Assembly: GCA_963680875.1 (NCBI GenBank)
Contig: OY804579.1
Span: 23,235,804-23,299,803, forward strand
DNA length: 64,000 nt
Source of the DNA: Bathymodiolus brooksi
Lineage: Eukaryota; Mollusca; Bivalvia; Mytilida; Modiolidae
Direction of reading: 5' to 3'
Shown: piece after piece, positions 25,901 to 38,853 of the stretch
How the letters are laid out: every line of letters starts with the position of its first letter
Numbering within the stretch: position 1 is the stretch's first letter
The notes under the pieces: generated by a model
What the model saw: the letters and a program-made list of their open reading frames with translations, nothing else
Told to the model about the DNA's origin: nothing
Database searches by the model: none
Made by a program: the position numbers and the translations under genes

Positions 25901-26600
25901 AACAATACCCCTGTCTTCTCGCATAGACAAGACGCTGTGCTAACAATACCCCTGTCTTCTCGCATAGACAAGACGCTGTGCTAATAATACCCGTCTTCTC
26001 GCATAGACAAGACGCTGTGCTAACAATACCCCTGTCTTCTCGCATAGACAAAACACTGTGTTAACAATACCCCTGTCTTCTCGTATAGACAAGACGCTGT
26101 GTTAACAATACCCCTGTCTTCTCGCTTAGACAAAACACTGTGTTAACAATACCCCTGTCTTCTCGCATAGACCAGACGCTGTGTTAACAATACCCCTGTC
26201 TTCTCGCATAGACAAGACGCTGTGCTAACAATACCCCTGTCTTCTCGCATAGACAAAACACTGTTAACAATACCCCTGTCTTCTCGCATAGACAAGACGC
26301 TGTGCTAACAATACCCCTGTCTTCTCGCATAGACCAGACGCTGTGCTAACAATACCCGTGTCTTCTCGCATAGACAAAACACTGTTAACAATACCCCTGT
26401 CTTCTCGCATAGACAAAACACTGTGTTAACAATACCCCTGTCTTCTCGTATAGACAAGACGATGTGCTAACAATACTTATGTCTTTTCGCACAGACAAGA
26501 CGCTGTGCTAGCAGTACCCCTTGTCTTCCTGTATTGACAAGACGATGTGCTAACAATAACTCTGTCTTCCCGTATATACACAATACGCTGAGTTAAAAAT
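10996..26600 (+). repeat. 41-bp satellite array, ~380 monomers, higher-order structure
   Basis: The monomer is 41 bp: 'gacaaaacactgtgttaaca' followed by 'atacccctgtcttctcgcata'. Two main variants alternate irregularly, aaaacact and aagacgct. Others include 38-bp deletions (actgttaac; aatacccgtc), 'ctctcatagacc', 'ctcgtatag', 'cccttatc' and 'ctcggatag'. The span of about 15.6 kb gives roughly 380 copies. Rare variants mark long tandem duplications inside the array at offsets of 283, 488, 900, 2003 and 2087 bp. The left edge (10996-11090) and right edge (26450-26600) are degenerate. The minus strand is almost free of stops, which yields many MREDRGIV/LCEKTGVL-type frames of 60-80 codons. These are translation of the repeat, not genes. 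Function unknown. Confidence 0.98.
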
Positions 26601-27005
26601 ATACTTTCCTGTATAGATATATGATGTATAAATAATATTGGTGGCTTAAAAATGCTTTATGACAAGGTTTGGAGAGTCTAGTTCTCTCATTGTATACCAA
26701 TGCTATTGTATGAAGAAAATGTGCCCGCTTCCATCGAAATCTCACTGTATGAACAGTATCGCCTCTTTCTAAATATCAAAGAATCCATATGAACAGTATT
26801 AATGTCGATGTTTTTCAGCATAGATAGGACACTATGAAAATTATCGTCGTCTTCCTGAAGAGCCATGACACTGCATAAACAATTACTCCGTCTTCCAGCA
26901 AAGCCTTCACTGTAGTGTATGCACGGTACATGTCTTTGTGTCTGACATAGCCAAGACACTGTACATGTGTGAACAATGTATAGCCATGACACCATATGAA
27001 TAGTG
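26601..27005 (+). repeat. Decayed satellite monomers at the array edge
   Basis: Monomer words persist at roughly monomer spacing in otherwise diverged sequence: 'catagataggacactatgaa' then 'cgtcttcc' (26818-26856), 'gccatgacactgcataaaca' then 'ccgtcttcc' (26861-26897), and 'catagccaagacactgtaca' (26947). A 110-codon minus-strand frame here is a by-product. The array was once longer, or this is the old edge that escaped homogenisation. Confidence 0.65.
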
Positions 27006-30000
27006 AAAACTTTCATCACATAAACTTATATCGAATACACCTTGGTACACTTTTCAAAGTACAATGCGATCGCGATAACGACGCCCCCCATCAATCAAAT
27101 CCGATAAAAGTACAGTCGATGTGAATTTGATCACATGTTGCTGCATTATCGTTTGGCTTTTCATTTTTCAATCCACGGATTCCAGTTTCCTGTTCAATTA
27201 AACTGGACATCCGTTGATTTTCAAATGCTGCATTATCAAATAATTTGGCTTAAACGAGGCAAAAGAAAATAACAAATGGGTACGTTCGGTAAAACAAGTC
27301 GAGGTGGAACTGGACTCTTTTATTTAATATGACCTGGGAGCAATATAACATCCCCAGAAATAGCATGTACCTTTATTGCCATAGCAACGTGGAAGCGTAA
27401 AATATCAAAAGCAAAATAACAACAATCCGTTGCATTTCACCATCAATGTGTGCTGGAAATGGATATTGACAAATGAAGCGAAAGCATAGTTAAGCAAAAC
27501 TAAAGTGAGCTGAAAGGGTGACGAGTGGCGCATCCAAAACTATAGGCTGGTGTTTGGTTCCTCGTGGTTTATCCGTCTTATGTTTATTTTTGGTTCTTGT
27601 GTTATATGTTTGTGTGTTATATGTTATACTTGAACACTTATCATAAACGTTTTGACACATTTTAGATTTATTTTTCTTATGACAGAGTTGTTGACTGTAA
27701 GAACGTTTTTAGGATTGTTAAACAATTTGTATGCACCGTGTGAATATGATGATGGATTACAATGTGATAAATATATTCGACAGTTTGTGTGGTTGTTAAT
27801 GTTTGTCTAGCTGCAATCACTTTCATGTGACATGTTTTTAATCTGTTTCAAGAAATAAATTCAATTCCTATCCATAACAAGCAAAGACCTGGCGCCTTTT
27901 AATTATGCAAGCCGTCTATTATTGAAGATTTCCACCTCATTATTCCCCAAAAATATACACAAAATGACATGTTTATAACTAGTCTGTTGTTACTTGACTA
28001 ATCTTAAGAGATACTATTAATAAACTTTTCCATTAGTTGTTCTGCAATTAATACATCTTAGAGGAATATAAAATGTAATGCTTTAGCCTCTTAGATGTTA
28101 ATTCTGTCACATTTTTATCTTATGTGTCTTTGATGTCGTACAACTGTTACTATTTACATATCAATGGTACTAGGAGTCCATGTACTTCTACCCCAGAGTT
28201 ACTGATCCAGACAGTTAGTGTTGTAGGTTGAAAGGAATTTTACTCCAACAAAATCTCAATTGAGGGTGTCTGGGATGAACAGAGACAAAGAGTCAGTACT
28301 GTTACTGGTACCAGTTGTAAAATGAGCATATATCATTAACATATACATTATATGACTTCGATCGACAAAAAAATATGTTGTAGTTAATCGTAGAAAAGCC
28401 TCGATATCACCTTTTATAACAGTTTATTGACATTGTCAATAATGTCATGTAATTTTCACCTGATTGGTAATACAACAGAAGGATTTTATCGACAAGAATA
28501 TTATAGTCATGTAAAGAGTAAACATTGTAAAGTAGAAAATCAATCAAAAACTACAACCTGCAGCTAAATAAGATTAACTGTCAATCATTTTACCTGAAAG
28601 GTATTTTTGATTGACACATACCTGGTTTTCTTTGATCGCAGCATGTGTACTAGTCTAAACAGCTTAAAGGCTGAACGTCACACAATGAGGGCGGAGAGGT
28701 CGAACCAAAACTTAATACCTTCTTCAAAAAGGGCGTCAAATTGTTGAATTTATTCGTCTTTGTAATTATCACTAATGTTTAAGATCAATTAAAGCCGACA
28801 TGTTATTCCGTTCATCGGTCGGGTACTTGTCAAATTTCACAAAGAAAATCAAATCAGTTTTTATACTTATTTCAATGAAATCTGTCAGCCCCGAATTCTT
28901 AACTCAGTACTTCAGAAGAAGAATTGTATACCCGTTTTATTTGAGCAGTTTGTAAAGAAGGTATTCGTAAGAAATGTGTCTCTTGAGGGGGTCTTTTATA
29001 CCAAATAAACGAGTGGAATGGTTAAAAGAGAAACATCCTTAATGTTAGTGCACTAGAGTTAACCCTGTCTGAATATTGTACATAAAACTATGCCATTACC
29101 TCTTTCCTAGCTGTTTTATTGTTATACCGTCTTTGAGGTCGATACATTTCGTACTTTTGATCACACAACATCTAATTTAGGCTGTTCTCAATGTGTTTAT
29201 TATTTTCAAATCTGGTCTGAGTCCTTGCTGCACTTGATGGCACTCGTTGTCCTCTCTGAAATTTGATAATTTAGAACACTTTTAAGATTGAAATATTTCT
29301 TATATAGTTTGGAAACACTGCAATTAGTGGAATAATATTTGTGTTACTTATATGGAAATTTAAAAGTGGCGTTTACTTAAAGGATAATTTATCTCCTTAT
29401 ATTGGCATTTACATTTTGTATTCGTCTATATTATTTTACATGTATTTCCATGTAGATAGGTCAATGCTTTACACACGTTTGAAAGCATGCATTTTCAAGG
29501 CCTGTATAAAGTAAAATATAATATTTCAGTACACAGAAATCTGAAGACAAAAATTAACTTCCTGCATTTTCACATTATTTCTTAATTTTGATGCAATAGT
29601 AAAATAAAAATCATTAAATGAGGTTTAATAAATTTTGAAAATAAAATAAAGAAATTTATATCATTTATCAATCTTTATGTACTTGTCTAGAATAATAATA
29701 TTACACCCCGAAGTAACGACCTATGGAACTCATAAATATTATAATAGATGATGGATCTGTCTTCAAAAAAACATAAAATGACAGATTAAAATACATGTCT
29801 CGTGGGCAATTTAACACTTGAATATAAATTTGCATGTTGTTTTTTGTGTTAAGCAGATTAATAGGGCTGATTTATTGTTTGTACTTGGTTTATTTATCAT
29901 CCCTTCTTGTGACTCATTTTTTTTCAACCATTTTGATATTTATGATGATAATGAGATGTAGATGCAATACATATATTCATAAAATAAAATGTTTAAAACA

Positions 30001-33000
30001 AAAAATAAATATTTTTCAAACTAATTAAAATAAGATATGTAATTGCATCTTTTTTTCTTTTCTTTTTTTTTTGCTTTGTTTTGTTTGGTTTTTTGTTTTG
30101 TTTTTGCGATGTGTATCACAAAATAGAAAGTTTTGACATCTAATTTTTATTAAAATAAATATTATTTTTGTTGTATGATAAAAATAATGTTAGAAATCAA
30201 TTGGTATTATAATATCTGAAACAAATGTCTTGGATTGTGGGTTTTTATTTTTTGAAGATGTATTTTTTAGCACCAAAAGTTTTCTTGAGTTTTAAAATAT
30301 AATATCAACTGAAGTAAAAATGTGAAAAGGTTTGTTTTATTATTTTTAAACAAATAAGAATTAGTTTTACCTTTAAACAGATGTCAGAAAACAGATGTTG
30401 AATTTCCACTTGTTTGTGTTATATTGGTATTATTATTATATTATTTTTTAAATTATTTTAATTCATACAGATATTGAACTATTGGTATGTACAATAAAAA
30501 AAAATTAAAAAAATATAAAAATCCGTTTGTGAAAGGATAAAAAAGAAGAAGAAAATAAAAGGGTTGAAAAGTGATATTAGTTAATTTGTTATATTTCATT
30601 TTCAACCTTTGAAATATTATTTCAAAGTTATGAAGCCGAAAATATTTAGTTTCCCTACACAAAAACGGGTCATAATTATTGTTGTTTTTTGTTTGTTTTT
30701 GTTTGTTTTTGTTTGTTTTTGTTTGTTTGTTTGTTTTGTTTTTGTTTTTTTGTTTTTTTTTGTTTTGCTGAGCGAACAATCCGACATTTTACAGCTTGCA
30801 ATCGAGAAACACAATCTTGTATTCAATCTGAAATAATGATTTGAATGTCGTGGTAAGTTTCGGTTTTAAGTGTAGAACATTAGGAAGTAATTGTTTTGAC
30901 CTAAGGATCCGACTTTTATCTTGTGGACATTTATTTTATTGTGACAAAAAACCGTCACTTTTGTCTTGCAGGCATCCATCTATTATGTCGATTCCATCTG
31001 GAAAATGTACATTTCGCTATACCATTTGTCATTTTTACAGCTTCAATCAACAATAATTTGATCTGATCTGTTGATAAATTTGTAATAAAATTTTTATCAT
31101 TATTCAAAAATATTTTACAGGTTTGTTCGTGACTAATTTGAAATGATTTTATTGCTTTGATGTAAATGCCGACAGTTTTATCAACACGACATCCCTTTAT
31201 ATTAATAAATATTAGCTGCAAGAAAGAATAAAAACAGAAAAAAGATGAATCTGTTTTTGATCGGTTTATAAAAATGCAAAAAAACCCAAAAAAAACTAAG
31301 CAATAAAGACTGAAATCCTATCAAAATTTTAATATTTATCATGATATTTTGGGAATGGCATTGCATTAATTACAAACACACATCAAATAAAGGGGAAATT
31401 TATTCTACTTTAAAATCAAAGTTGTGTGATTCGGAATTTTATTTAAAAAATTGTAATCCTCGAAATTCTTTCCAAATTTAAACAAAATAATTTATAGGAA
31501 AAGTTTCTTAGTGTTCCTATCAACAAAGAAAAGAAACGAAATTATAGTAATGTTGTGAGAACTTAACGACGAATATAATATTCTCAAGGAAGTATGTACA
31601 TGTAATATCTTTGTCACATGCAAATGGTCTAACCTAATACCAGTTATATTGGTTCGACAACATTTAAGTATTGGGTACATGCAGAAAGGTTATGTATGAA
31701 TCACTGAATTCTCGATAAACAATACACTATAAACACAGTCCATTAATAAGTTATTAATAATATTACCTATTTTATCCGGTACAAAATGTCTAGAGTCCAT
31801 CAATTTTGACAGCTGTCATTAACGTGACAATTTCCATGATCGTATAGCATTTTTCCTTGTCATTTTGATGGACATTATTTCACTTGTCGCCATTTATATG
31901 ACAAATTTGTCAGGTTTTGATGTGACCATCAGCAAATCATATATAAACATTTACAATCAAAATAAAAACATGCTACTATTTTTGATGACATGTCAAACAT
32001 TTAAATGTTGTTATCCGCATTCCAAAATGTAAAATTACATATATATGTCTGCCTACTTTACATTTCAAATTAAAATAAATCATTATTAGAAATAATATTG
32101 CTTAATGGTGATTGTCGACGATTCCACCAGCCACCTCTATGGACTCAATAGAAACCTCACAAAACACAAAGATGGCTGTATCATATTGTTTTTCAAAATT
32201 GTCTTAATTAATATATTAAAATCGTCAAGGAAATAACTGAGGACTAGTGAAAGTACTGAATTCTGGGTCACATGGATATTGTCAACAATAGTCGTTATTT
32301 TTGTTAACATTCATGGTATTTGAAGAGGTACGCGCAAATGAGTCAAAATAAATAAGCGCAAATGATATATAAAAAAAAGCGCAAACGTAAAAATAAAAAA
32401 AGCGGAAATGATATGCCAAAAAGCGCAAACGCAAAACGCCGAAACACACAAAGCAACCCCACACCCATTTTCCAACTACGTATTACTCACAAGTATTGAC
32501 GAAACAAATGTGGCCAAAGCAATTTGTGTGTATTTTTTCAAGTCTCTTAAATTTTATTATTTTTAATGTTCCTCCCAAGACCACCATACAATCTAATCCA
32601 GGACGTATCAAAATTGACAATAATGACTTTACTGGAGTGGAAAAGTGGCGCCCCCCAGAACTGAGAGCTTGACAAAATAATGATTTGACTTGTCTCACTA
32701 ACACTCACTTAAAAGGAATGTACATTGTGTTAGATTAGTATCTATGCCATTTTCTTTTGAAGTAACTCGTAAACAGTATAAATTGTCATCTCAGAGATAG
32801 CCAGTCTTTCAACACGCCAATTTCAATCTGTTAAGAAACACCCTACTTGTAAAAGATTGATTGATAACATAGTGAATATATGGCTATAGTCTTTGATCTC
32901 CGCCGCAGGGTCGTTGAAAATCATTAATGTCACACAAAATTCCATTCTCTCCAGACCTAAGAAAATTTAAAACTAAGATATTTGACTATGGTTTTTAAAA

Positions 33001-33180
33001 TGAAGTCTGAAAGGGGTGGCGAATTATATCTCAGGGAAAATGTAAACGAGAATTGTGTTCAAGCAAATAAAAGCATTGTAATTTAAGTACTAGCTACTTG
33101 AGTTATTTATTTGTCGCCTAGTTATTTCTCCGGGATGTTATATGTATTAACAGGCCGAAATGTTATAAATCACTCAAATT
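27006..33180. other. Gene desert upstream of the zinc-finger gene
   Basis: About 6 kb of AT-rich DNA without a convincing exon. It holds low-complexity T/G runs (30051-30110, 30680-30770) and an A-rich stretch with repeated 'aagcgcaaa' words (32360-32435). Open frames are under about 110 codons, mostly over low-complexity DNA. Deserts of this kind next to developmental regulators often hold enhancers, but I cannot point to one without cross-species alignment. Confidence 0.4.
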
Positions 33181-33593
33181 TGACAGTTAAACCATCAGAT
33201 TGATTGATAGGCCGTCATAATGGTTCCCCTCGGCTTCTCAGTCAGGAATTAATAAACTTGACGTTGATTGGTCGAGGGGATTCAGGGCCATTAATCATCG
33301 TATTATCTTATCACGCGTGACGTCATGTAGAGTAATTCAGCCAATCACAGTAGGTTATCGGTGATAATTTATTATTTCATTGGAAGGCGGTAAAGTTCTT
33401 TCATCTCCGATTAATTTACAAACAAGAGTTGTCAGACATTTTGTTGTTGTGTTGGGCGGTATGTGAAGTCGTGGTAATATTAGACAAAGTTAGTTTATGA
33501 TTGGCAGGCCGAGTGAAAACATATCATAGTCATTTTTTAATATATTTTTATGGAATAGTCTAGAAAAGTTTTATGTATTTATTTTCCGAAAAT
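33181..33593 (+). promoter_or_regulatory. Putative promoter/5'UTR of the NET zinc-finger gene
   Basis: Less AT-rich than its surroundings and dense in motifs: a perfect palindromic CRE TGACGTCA at 33318-33325; CCAAT at 33341-33345; ATTGG in reverse near 33277, 33380 and 33499; a TGATTGAT word (Pbx/Hox-type) near 33201; and TAAT-type homeobox cores. The start codon of exon 1 is 33594. No convincing TATA box at a fixed distance, so the transcription start is not placed. Motif matches are seen; their use is inferred. Confidence 0.45.
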
Positions 33594-35566
33594 ATGTTGA
33601 CCTCCTCGTCACAGTACCTCCACCCGGAATATTTACAACCTCTACCTACAACGGTAAGATACTCAAATTTTACAACATATTATTTTCATAGCATATTTTT
33701 TTTATATTGTGTATATTAATATCGACTGGCGAAATTGTCTAATGTTATTATTTTGTTTTACTACATACATATATAAACATTGATTTAAATTGTTTACATT
33801 TTGTGTATTTTAACATGGAATTGTTTATTTTCTATTTTCGATAATTATAAAAATATTGAAAATCGGGTCTGTGGATCTAATTTCAGTGTCAAAATATTAT
33901 TATATTATATAATGGTTAAACTAACACTGGTTGTTGAGCTTATAATATATATTTGTTTTTTAATCTGTATTCTATTTTGTATTAACTTTATAGAAAAATA
34001 TTGAATGTTTTTATATCTTCATAAAGCTATAAAATTCAAATGAAAATATTTTTGTTTTATTGTGATAAATTTTATGTTATAAATTATTTCTAATTTCAGT
34101 TGGATGCAAAGAAAAGTCCATTAGCTCTACTAGCTCAGACATGTAGTAGTATTGGGAAAGACATATCACCTTCTAAAAACATCATACCTAATATTGGGAA
34201 AAAAGACAGTGAAAAAGATAAATCTGCCAGTCCAGAAGTGAAAAGACCAAACTCTAACAATAACAGTAACAATAAAGTCAGAGTGAAATCTCCTGTTAGT
34301 GATACGTCAGATAAACCTGGATTTAGGACAATAACAAATAAGGATATCCCCACATCAATATCTACTTCACCAGGACAATCTAACGAAAAATCGAAATCAT
34401 CGTCAACCTCTTCTCCAGTCAGATCAACAGAATCTGCAGCGAACAATTCAACCATTTCGCATTCCATTACCTCACTGTCAGTTTCATCCACAAGCACTTC
34501 ATCCAATAACCACAAATCTAAACGATGTTCCAGCAGGGACGGAGATATAAAATCAGAATTGACCCATAGGACCTCATCACGGCCATCACCGGAATTATTA
34601 ACATCGTCAAGTTCAAACCTTAGTGTAAAACAACAAATAAATCCATCAATATCAAGTTTTCCTGGACTTAATTCATACCCGACATCATTTCATGGCTTCC
34701 CATTTATGCCACCCGGAAGTTCTCTAGATCCGGCTGCATTACATGGATACTCTGCTTCGTTGGCTGCACACGCCGGTCTAGGATCAGCCAGTGCTGCTGC
34801 AATGGTGGCTGCTCAGACGTCTGCTTTAAAACAACACCAAGCTGCAGCAGCCGCAGCACTATCTCCGTACGTCTCGTATACTCGTGTTAGGACACCATCT
34901 GGTGCCACAACTCTGGTACCAGTTTGTAGAGATCCATACTGTACTAACTGTCAGTTGACTGTTCAAAACTCTCATCTGTCAGCATCATGTAATTCACCCG
35001 GTTGTGCACAGTGTGCTCATGAGAAATCACTTCAAAATCTAACTTCTTTAGGACTACCAGGAATGATGCCAGGATTTTCAAGTGCCGCTGGATTACCCAC
35101 AATTCCGCCTGGTCTGCACTCGTTAGGACAAGCTGCTGCATTATCATCTCTTTATCCACATAGTGCACTAAGCGCTCACCAAGGACTACCCTTTGTTTGT
35201 AACTGGGTTTCTCCAGGGAATGAATTCTGTGGTAAACGTTTTACAACTTCCGAGGAACTTTTACAACATTTAAGAACGCACACCACTTCTGTGGATGTTG
35301 CTAGTTCTACTTTTGGTCTAGGATTTAATAGTGCATATCATCTGAACGCTTTAAATGCAAGCGGTGGAATTAGTCCAAATTCTTTGAGAAGATCTTACCC
35401 AACTAGTGCAAGTCCTGGTTTATTGAGTGCTAACCGATACCACCCGTACAAAAATGCATTGACATCTCCGTCGTACCCATCAGGTCAGGCTCTTCCCCCT
35501 CTTGGAGCATATTACTCCCCGTATGCATTATACGGTCAACGACTAGGAGCAGCTGCTGTTCCGTAA
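33594..35566 (+). CDS. noc/ZNF503-like: NET-family zinc-finger protein (Noc/Elbow, ZNF503/ZNF703-like)
   Basis: Spliced CDS: exon 1 33594-33653 (20 codons), exon 2 34100-35566, phase-0 junction, 508 residues. Exon 1 encodes MLTSSSQYLHPEYLQPLPTT; exon 2 opens with LDAKKSPLALLAQTCSSIG, the NET-family signature (the SPLALLA box shared with Sp factors). Exon 2 starts with TTG (Leu), so treating it as a start loses the true N-terminus. Next come a Ser/Thr/Asn-rich linker (about 40-200), an Ala-rich segment (about 235-275), a paired Cys cluster (C296, C301, C304 and C317, C322, C325, the same CX4CX2C spacing twice), and one atypical C2H2 finger (C387, C397, H410, H414; CX9CX12HX3H). The conserved tail is RYHPY...YYSPYALYGQRLG. 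I see no FKPY-type Groucho motif. Family members are nuclear co-repressors in appendage, eye, tracheal and hindbrain development. An in-frame ATG at 33573 would add seven residues; the family start MLT favours 33594. Confidence 0.96.
33654..34099 (+). other. Intron 1 of the NET zinc-finger gene (446 bp)
   Basis: Donor ACG|GTAAGA at 33654; acceptor 'ctaatttcag' ending at 34099. Phase 0. The split separates HPEYLQPLP from LDAKKSPLALLA, which sit a short distance apart in fly and vertebrate relatives, supporting the join. The interior is AT-rich with no conserved frame. Confidence 0.93.
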
Positions 35567-37994
35567 AAATGGACAAATGAACGGTTTAAAACCAAGAATT
35601 TTATAGTGCTTAGAATGAACCATAAATTATGTGCCAATTTAATTGGATAAACTTGTGTGTGGATATATTATATTATTAGAAACGAATGAATTTATTATTT
35701 AAATATGTCGATATTTTGACATTAAAACGTAAAAAATATAGAAATTCTCATTTTTTGTTTATTATATTAGTTACTATACAATCATGGAAATATAATGTCA
35801 ATAATATATTTTTAACATTCAACACCAAGAAGTCTTATTTTTTTCCTGACCATCCTTTTATTTCAAAAATATTTGAAAGAAAAATATGAATTTAGGAAAA
35901 ACTTTATCACTGATGTGGATATATTTTAACATTCTTTATAGCAACTTGATGTGAAAAAAATTAATTATTCATAATCTTGAAAGTATTTTTATGGAGATTA
36001 TAAAGTTTAAAATATATGTATATTTTAGCTTTATATTGATTAACATGCTATTAAAACATCCATAAGTTATTCACATTAAAACATTACAGTACAGGATCTG
36101 TCTAACATATAAAAAAAAATAACACTACAATATATTCTAGATTCAAAATGTCACAGACATATTTATTTTGATCTTTACAGTTTAACTTGAGGTTTAAAAT
36201 ATAAAAAAAAAGAAGAAGAAAATTTAAAAGGGAAATATACTTACATTGGTAAAACAGAAAATACATTATAAAATTATAACAAGAACCCCAAAATATATAT
36301 TTGTATGAAAAATTACCAACAACTGGTTAATGGAACAATAACATACAATTTATAAATATTACAACCATACACATGACATAAAATAATTATGCAAATATCA
36401 CACTTAGAAAAAAAAATAACACCACTTTTACCAACAAGGAGGAAATTTATGTAAAGATTTTGACCACACAACTAGTAATTTATATTGATGACACCAGATA
36501 TTGTTGAAGATTTACCAAGTAGACATCTGTTTTTAGTCAAGATAATTTTCACATTTATTTCAATAATGCTACAAGATTTAATGGGGGGATTGTGCTGCCA
36601 TTTTTGACAGTATCTGATAAATAGGACCAATATTTATTATGGATTTAAAATCTTCCTTATTAGAATGAAAAATATGACATCAGAAATAATATGATAAAAT
36701 AATTTTCAAATTTTAACAAAATATTAATTTTCAATTTATTTGAAACAAGTAAATATATTGATGTTTTCTCTGAATTTTACTCTTGGCGTTTTGACAACAT
36801 AAAATTCAAAAATATGTACCAGCAAAAAAATTATAATAAATTAAAAATCAAAATGATAACAACATTTTCCTCTAAATCATTATTCTGATTTACTATTTAT
36901 CAAACAAAATGAATTTCGTCCGAGATTAATTAAACAATATCTTCAATATTTATATTATAAATATTTAATATTCAAATTTGACATAAATTTACACAAAATA
37001 TATCTACAAAATTCAGCAAAAATTTTACTTTTTGCCCTATGGAAAATATAATTGGGGAAATGCAAAATGTCCAAGGAAATTCTGTTTACATCTTTTGAGG
37101 ACCAGAACAATTCATACGACTTAAGAACACATGTATGGGGTATCAAGACCCTGCATATTTTGTAACCTTTTACAATTTTATTAGCTGACTTATTTTCACA
37201 AATATCTGATATAGGACATTGTATAATTTGTGTAAACATCAAATCTATTTAATATTGTCCTGACATATTACATTATGTCTGGAAGCAGATCTTTTGATAA
37301 GCTTCTGTAAAAGAATTTAGTCCTTTGTAGAAAAAGATCACAGCTTTTTAAGTTGATATGATAAGTTAGTTTATTGTAATTTTCTACTGTTGCATTCATG
37401 CACAAAATTGAATCCATTTAGTTGTCAGGTTTATAGACCTCTCTTTAATTTCATCACGGTTTTATTTACTTATCATATGTTACTGTATTCTGTGTATTGA
37501 TAGAGTGCTGATAACCCATGTACACAGATATATATACAGTGTCACGCAACAAACTATTCGTGTTTGCGGGTCTTATTACAACAAAAAAAGGGATAAAACA
37601 AATGTTAACCTCTGGTTTGATTATAAGTAATTTTAGCTTCAGTTACAAAAATGAATTTCCAGTAAGTCAAAGAAGTCTCCCTCAAGTCAGATTGCATAGG
37701 AAATATGTTACATGCGCATGAATTTAACTTTGATTTATGATACATCCACCAAGTATTTATTTGTTTATAGTTCAAATGTTGATTTATAATGTGAATCCAC
37801 CATTATATCAACAAAATTGAGGTATACACCATACAAAATACTAATATTAAATCATACACGTGTGTCATTAGTTACACAACAAAAACTACCAGGTTTTGAA
37901 TTCTGAAGGATTGAAAAAATAAATAAATAAAATGGAATACATAAAATACTATTGTGATGTGAAATATATGGCATTATAACACATACCCATACCG
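35567..37994. other. 3' UTR and downstream gene desert
   Basis: Strongly AT-rich. The 3' UTR must begin after the TAA at 35564-35566, but several ATTAAA-like words make the polyadenylation site undecidable. No other exon recognised. Confidence 0.4.
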
Positions 37995-38160
37995 AAACTA
38001 ATCACCCTTCCGAATCACCTGATTTTACTTCCGGTTTTACTGGGGTTCATGTTCTCAGTCTTTAGTTTTCTATGTGGTGCTTGTGGGCCATTGCTGGTCT
38101 TTTCCGTCTTTAATCATTTGCCCATTGCATTGTCTGTACATCTTCGATTTACAAGCTCGA
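37995..38160 (+). repeat. Dispersed mussel-type repeat, copy A
   Basis: Shares ordered words with 50935-51168: 'ggggttcatgtt' / 'ggggttcgtgtt', 'tctttagttttct', 'tgtggtg' / 'tgtagtg', and 'atcttcgattta' / 'atctttctttgattca'. The two copies are diverged (roughly 60-70% by eye). I remember the family as very frequent in mussel DNA; the name is unknown to me. Confidence 0.55.
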
Positions 38161-38316
38161 GTACACATAATAATAGGAATGGAAACTGAAACATCCCTTG
38201 CATTCAATCACTGAAAATAAAAAGTTATGCACAGTGCCACGGTGCTTTTCAGCTAACACTTTATTAACCAGTTTTGATTTGTACCTAAATTCTGGGAAAT
38301 AATACGTTGTCGAAAC

Positions 38317-38853
38317 GTAGGTAAGACATGAATCTGAAACTAAAACAACTGAACGTGTGATAGGAAACCAGGCCACCATGAGAAGTCACAACGAGACTAA
38401 CATACGGGAGCTGGGTGGGTAGGTAAGACATGAATCTGAAACTAAGTGCAATATACAAACACGGTGATTGAAGATTGATATAAAAATCAAGTTCAGGAAA
38501 GCCTCTTTTATTATTTGTTATTCATCTTTTCAATGATGCCTCTAATAATTAGCATAATTCGTACCTCGAAGTCAAGTGTGAGAAGTCCCCATTCTTTATA
38601 TAGATAGACGATATTGTTATTATTTAACCAATGCATTAGACACGGTGAGAAATTGATGGTAATCTTACGAAAAATTGTCGTCAGTGTGCCCGACATCACT
38701 ACACAATAACAAGAGCTAACAATGAAACAACTACATGTACATGGTTCTCGTCCGGAAATGTAGATGATCAATGTACAACGCTTAAAACAACTAAACTCAG
38801 TGAAGATAAACAAACAGGCCACCATGACATAGCCGACACAACACGACTAACAT
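38317..38853 (+). repeat. Locally duplicated segments
   Basis: 'gtaggtaagacatgaatctg' with 'aaactaa' occurs at about 38317 and 38419. A ~70-bp stretch around 'caggccaccatga' and 'gactaacata' at 38341-38405 recurs diverged at 38783-38853. The two minus-strand frames beginning MVAWFP and MVACLF start inside these copies; I do not regard them as genes. Confidence 0.6.

Noticed and set aside
10996..26600. CRISPR-like array
   Set aside because: Direct tandem repeats without unique spacers, in a eukaryotic genome. It is a satellite.
26687..27019. 110-codon minus-strand frame
   Set aside because: Covers decayed satellite monomers at the array edge.
34135..34515. 126-codon minus-strand frame inside the zinc-finger gene
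   Set aside because: Antisense shadow of the Ser/Asn-rich coding region of exon 2.
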